IMG/VR virus record: IMGVR_UViG_3300042294_002474
Location: 1-30,338 of that record
Length of the DNA stretch: 30,338 nt
From: a virus
Strand: one strand, 5' to 3'
In this document: one piece after another, positions 28,495-30,338 of the stretch
Position numbering within the stretch: the stretch's first letter is position 1
How the letters are laid out: each line of letters opens with the position of its first letter
Notes under the pieces: generated by a model
Databases searched by the model: none
What the model saw: the letters and a program-made list of their open reading frames with translations, nothing else
What the model was told of the DNA's origin: nothing
Position numbers and translations under genes: made by a program

Positions 28495-29709
28495 CTAATC
28501 TGTTGGTATCACATAATACCAAGTACCATTTATTCTGTCTTCATAAATATCACTTCCATTATTTGATAGTATTCCATAACCATCGGAACTAACTATTGTG
28601 TTAGTAAGTTCACTAATGTCAATAAAATCCATAATAAATTTTTTATCAAACCCATAATCATCAATAAATGATTTAATATCGTCCGCATAATCATCAACCC
28701 TACTATTAATCTCCTGAACTATCTGATCTTCATCGTAGTCACCTTCAGGGTCTTCCATAATATTGTTAATTGTGTTCTGAAGTCCTTCAATCTTTTTTTG
28801 AATTGTTTTATTTTCTTCGTCGGTTAAACCCCCACTAATAAATTTATTATTTAATTTCTTAATGGTATTTTCCAACGTACTTACCTGAGATTTTTGATAA
28901 TCCGATAAAGCTAAACCTATATCGTAAGTTCCACCCGGGCTAGATCTTATATCGTCCTCATAGAATTCATATAACCATCTACGCCAATGTTGGACATCAA
29001 TTGCGTCATTCCATACCCATTCTCTAAAAGCATCATATCCAACGTCATCAACCAAATTTTCAATATATGCTTCTGCAGCCTTATCCATTTCATCCTGAGT
29101 ATAAACGTCGTATGTGTTTGGAACTAGCGCCGATCCTCCTACCCATTCATATTTTTTTCCGTAACCATAACTACCCACCCCATCAGGGTAAATAAAGTAT
29201 TTGTCTTCAGTAACTTCATTTCCTTCTTCATCTTCAACTTCCTCAGGAATTCCCTCTTCAATTAAAAAGTTGTATAACGCCTCCGTTCTTTCCGCATCAT
29301 CATCACCACCAGTTGCAATATTCCATTCGTTGTCAGATCTTAACTCTTCTAACTCATCAAGTTTTTTTGCCAATTCTTGTTGTTTTATTATACTCCACAT
29401 TGTGGATCCATAATTGTTAACATAACCATCAACCTCAATTCCGTTAATATTTGGGACGTTTGAATCACTTATGTCCAATCTACCCATTACTCTAACAATA
29501 CCTGTTAATTGTCCGATTTTTTTATTATTACTAACATCTAAAGGTCCAGTAATAACAATCCCTTTACCTCTATACGGTTTTAGTTTTGCAACTCTATCGG
29601 CAACACCACCAACATCCTCTAACACTTCTTTATATTGTTCGGGGGTGAGTTGAATAAGATTTTCATCTTGTTCTATAATAAAGTTCTTTATGAATTTTTT
29701 AATTGACAT
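28495..29709 (-). CDS. Tagged probable internal virion protein (404 aa)
   Basis: The start, MSIKKFIKNFIIEQ, is a short variant of the tag and resembles the T4 internal-protein leader MKTYQEFIAEA more than the longer versions here; IIE is the cleavage candidate. A second LTPEQYKEVLE block follows at about residues 21-31. Residues about 45-100 form a repeated beta-like region (GIVITGPLDVSNNKKIGQLTG, GIVRVMGRLDISDSNVPNINGI), like a polymer-forming or solenoid domain. The remainder is acidic and helical and includes EWNIATGGDD and RRWLYEFYEDD. Inference: packaged scaffold-like protein. ATATTTAT ends 5 nt before the ATG. Confidence 0.65.
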   Translation of the reverse strand: MSIKKFIKNFIIEQDENLIQLTPEQYKEVLEDVGGVADRVAKLKPYRGKGIVITGPLDVSNNKKIGQLTGIVRVMGRLDISDSNVPNINGIEVDGYVNNYGSTMWSIIKQQELAKKLDELEELRSDNEWNIATGGDDDAERTEALYNFLIEEGIPEEVEDEEGNEVTEDKYFIYPDGVGSYGYGKKYEWVGGSALVPNTYDVYTQDEMDKAAEAYIENLVDDVGYDAFREWVWNDAIDVQHWRRWLYEFYEDDIRSSPGGTYDIGLALSDYQKSQVSTLENTIKKLNNKFISGGLTDEENKTIQKKIEGLQNTINNIMEDPEGDYDEDQIVQEINSRVDDYADDIKSFIDDYGFDKKFIMDFIDISELTNTIVSSDGYGILSNNGSDIYEDRINGTWYYVIPTD

Positions 29710-29714
29710 ATATT

Positions 29715-29722
29715 ATAAATAT
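29715..29722 (-). promoter_or_regulatory. ATATTTAT motif before the 404-aa tagged gene
   Basis: Minus-strand ATATTTAT ends 5 nt before the ATG at 29709, in the divergent region shared with the GIY-YIG gene. Confidence 0.5.
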
Positions 29723-29774
29723 CAAATAATTTTAATTTATTACATCACATCCATTACGATTCGCATGACTTGTA

Positions 29775-29782
29775 ATATTTAT
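29775..29782 (+). promoter_or_regulatory. ATATTTAT motif before GIY-YIG gene
   Basis: Plus-strand ATATTTAT lies 14 nt before the ATG at 29797, a longer spacing than at the tagged genes. Confidence 0.35.
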
Positions 29783-29796
29783 AGAATATAGTTATT

Positions 29797-30338
29797 ATGA
29801 CTTCAGGAATATATAAAATTACAAATTTAAACGATAATAAGGTATATATAGGTAGCTCTATAAATGTCACTAAAAGGCAATATAAACATTTTTGGATGTT
29901 ACGGAACAACAAACACGACAATCTCCATCTACAAAATTCATTTAATAAATTTGGCGAAAGTTCTTTTTTATTTGAGGTCATTCAATTTTGTGGTGTTAAT
30001 AATTTAGTTTCATTAGAAAATAATTATATTATAGAATATAAGTCGAACGATTCTAATTATGGATATAATTTGGCGAAAGTTAATGAATTTAGAAGAAATA
30101 CCTATAACGACGAAGTTAAACTAAAGTTGTCGTTATATAATAAAAACAAAAACGGTAATATAAATAAGTTCACTTTAACTGAAATTAATGGTTGTGTTTC
30201 GAATACTTTTGATAATTTATTCGAAGCGGCAAGATATTTAATAAATGGAGGATTCACAACAGGTTCTGAAAGAAATGTTAGACAAAAACTTTCAAACGCG
30301 TTAAGAGGAAAAATAATAAAAAATGATTATAATGGTAC
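29797..30338 (+). CDS. GIY-YIG endonuclease (partial, runs off window)
   Basis: The frame is open to the window end (180 codons shown). The N-terminal catalytic domain has GIYKITN (about residues 4-10), KVYIGSS (15-21), the Arg in VTKRQYKH (about 24-31) and the metal-ligand Glu in LENNYIIEYK, matching the GIY-YIG nuclease fold. A basic C-terminal part with repeated helix-type blocks (SLYNKNKNGNI, LFEAARYLINGG) fits a DNA-binding region of phage homing endonucleases. It lies on the plus strand and is apparently free-standing, so it may be a mobile endonuclease gene. The real end is outside the window. Confidence 0.85.
   Translation, partial: MTSGIYKITNLNDNKVYIGSSINVTKRQYKHFWMLRNNKHDNLHLQNSFNKFGESSFLFEVIQFCGVNNLVSLENNYIIEYKSNDSNYGYNLAKVNEFRRNTYNDEVKLKLSLYNKNKNGNINKFTLTEINGCVSNTFDNLFEAARYLINGGFTTGSERNVRQKLSNALRGKIIKNDYNG

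Noticed and set aside
1252-29782. Identity of the octamer motif with the T4 late promoter TATAAATA
   Set aside because: In the direction of transcription the motif reads ATATTTAT. TATAAATA appears only on the opposite strand at some sites (24745, 29715), so the T4 consensus does not fit in orientation.
29754-29981. Minus-strand open frame of 75 codons beside the GIY-YIG gene
   Set aside because: It lies antisense to the GIY-YIG frame, which has conserved residues, and has no upstream start signal.
1-30338. Window as a host chromosome or an integrated prophage
   Set aside because: No integrase, attachment site, tRNA, rRNA or host housekeeping operon is visible. The gene style and tagged virion proteins favour a lytic-type large phage, although the metabolic and outer-membrane genes alone would fit a host.
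1-30338. CRISPR array, tRNA or insertion sequence
   Set aside because: No regularly spaced repeats, cloverleaf sequence or transposase reading frame was found.

Overview
This window looks like a piece of a large tailed phage that infects a Bacteroidota (probably flavobacterial) host, read from sequence alone. It is AT-rich and very dense, with mostly small genes, nearly all on the minus strand and joined by ATGA or TAATG overlaps. It carries typical large-phage genes: PcfJ-like protein, DUF3310, Rnl5-type RNA ligase, cREC-domain protein, SPFH protein, AAA+ ATPase, orphan DNA methyltransferase, GIY-YIG endonuclease. The host inference rests on TAnnTTTG promoter boxes, weak or absent Shine-Dalgarno sites, a type IX secretion (T9SS) sorting domain, a SprB repeat and a Bacteroidota-style TonB-dependent receptor. 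No rRNA, tRNA, CRISPR array, integrase or insertion sequence was seen.

Layout, left to right; minus-strand operons are transcribed right to left. 1-823: ppGpp-hydrolase-like HD protein and a small gene. 837-1331: a virion-type tagged gene, a 15-codon mini-ORF made only of the tag, and two near-identical terminators. 1341-5492: PcfJ-like protein, lipoprotein, conserved phage protein and SPFH membrane protein. 5510-8575: eight small genes, including an RNA-repair-type HAD protein and two peptide genes. 8608-13982: an outer-membrane module (T9SS cargo, TonB-dependent receptor, SprB-repeat secreted protein). 14011-16644: AAA+ ATPase and small genes. 16676-19282: RNA-repair operon with Rnl5 ligase and cREC protein. 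19308-23347: RlpA-like secreted protein, tagged HExxH metalloprotease, phosphoesterase, P-loop kinase, tagged peptidoglycan-binding and glycine-rich proteins. 23410-24544: lipoprotein, small gene and a plus-strand DUF192 gene. 24536-29722: tagged genes, DNA methyltransferase, membrane protein, DUF3310 and a type II glutamine synthetase. 29775-30338: a GIY-YIG endonuclease gene cut by the window end.

Two patterns tie the window together. First, seven ORFs plus the mini-ORF begin with a variable tag of the form MKxxxLTExxxxxI..(I/V)xE. I interpret this as a capsid-targeting, protease-cleaved leader like those of T4 internal proteins, so these genes would encode proteins packaged in the head and delivered with the DNA (a metalloprotease, a peptidoglycan binder, a glycine-zipper protein). 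Second, two start-proximal promoter-like motifs appear. The octamer ATATTTAT sits mostly 4-5 nt before the ATG of tagged genes. The host-type TAnnTTTG sits exactly 4 nt before the ATG of several early/metabolic-looking genes, implying leaderless mRNAs. The host-modification set (TonB receptor, T9SS cargo, glutamine synthetase, ppGpp hydrolase, RNA repair) suggests a phage that reshapes nutrient uptake, nitrogen metabolism and stress signalling.
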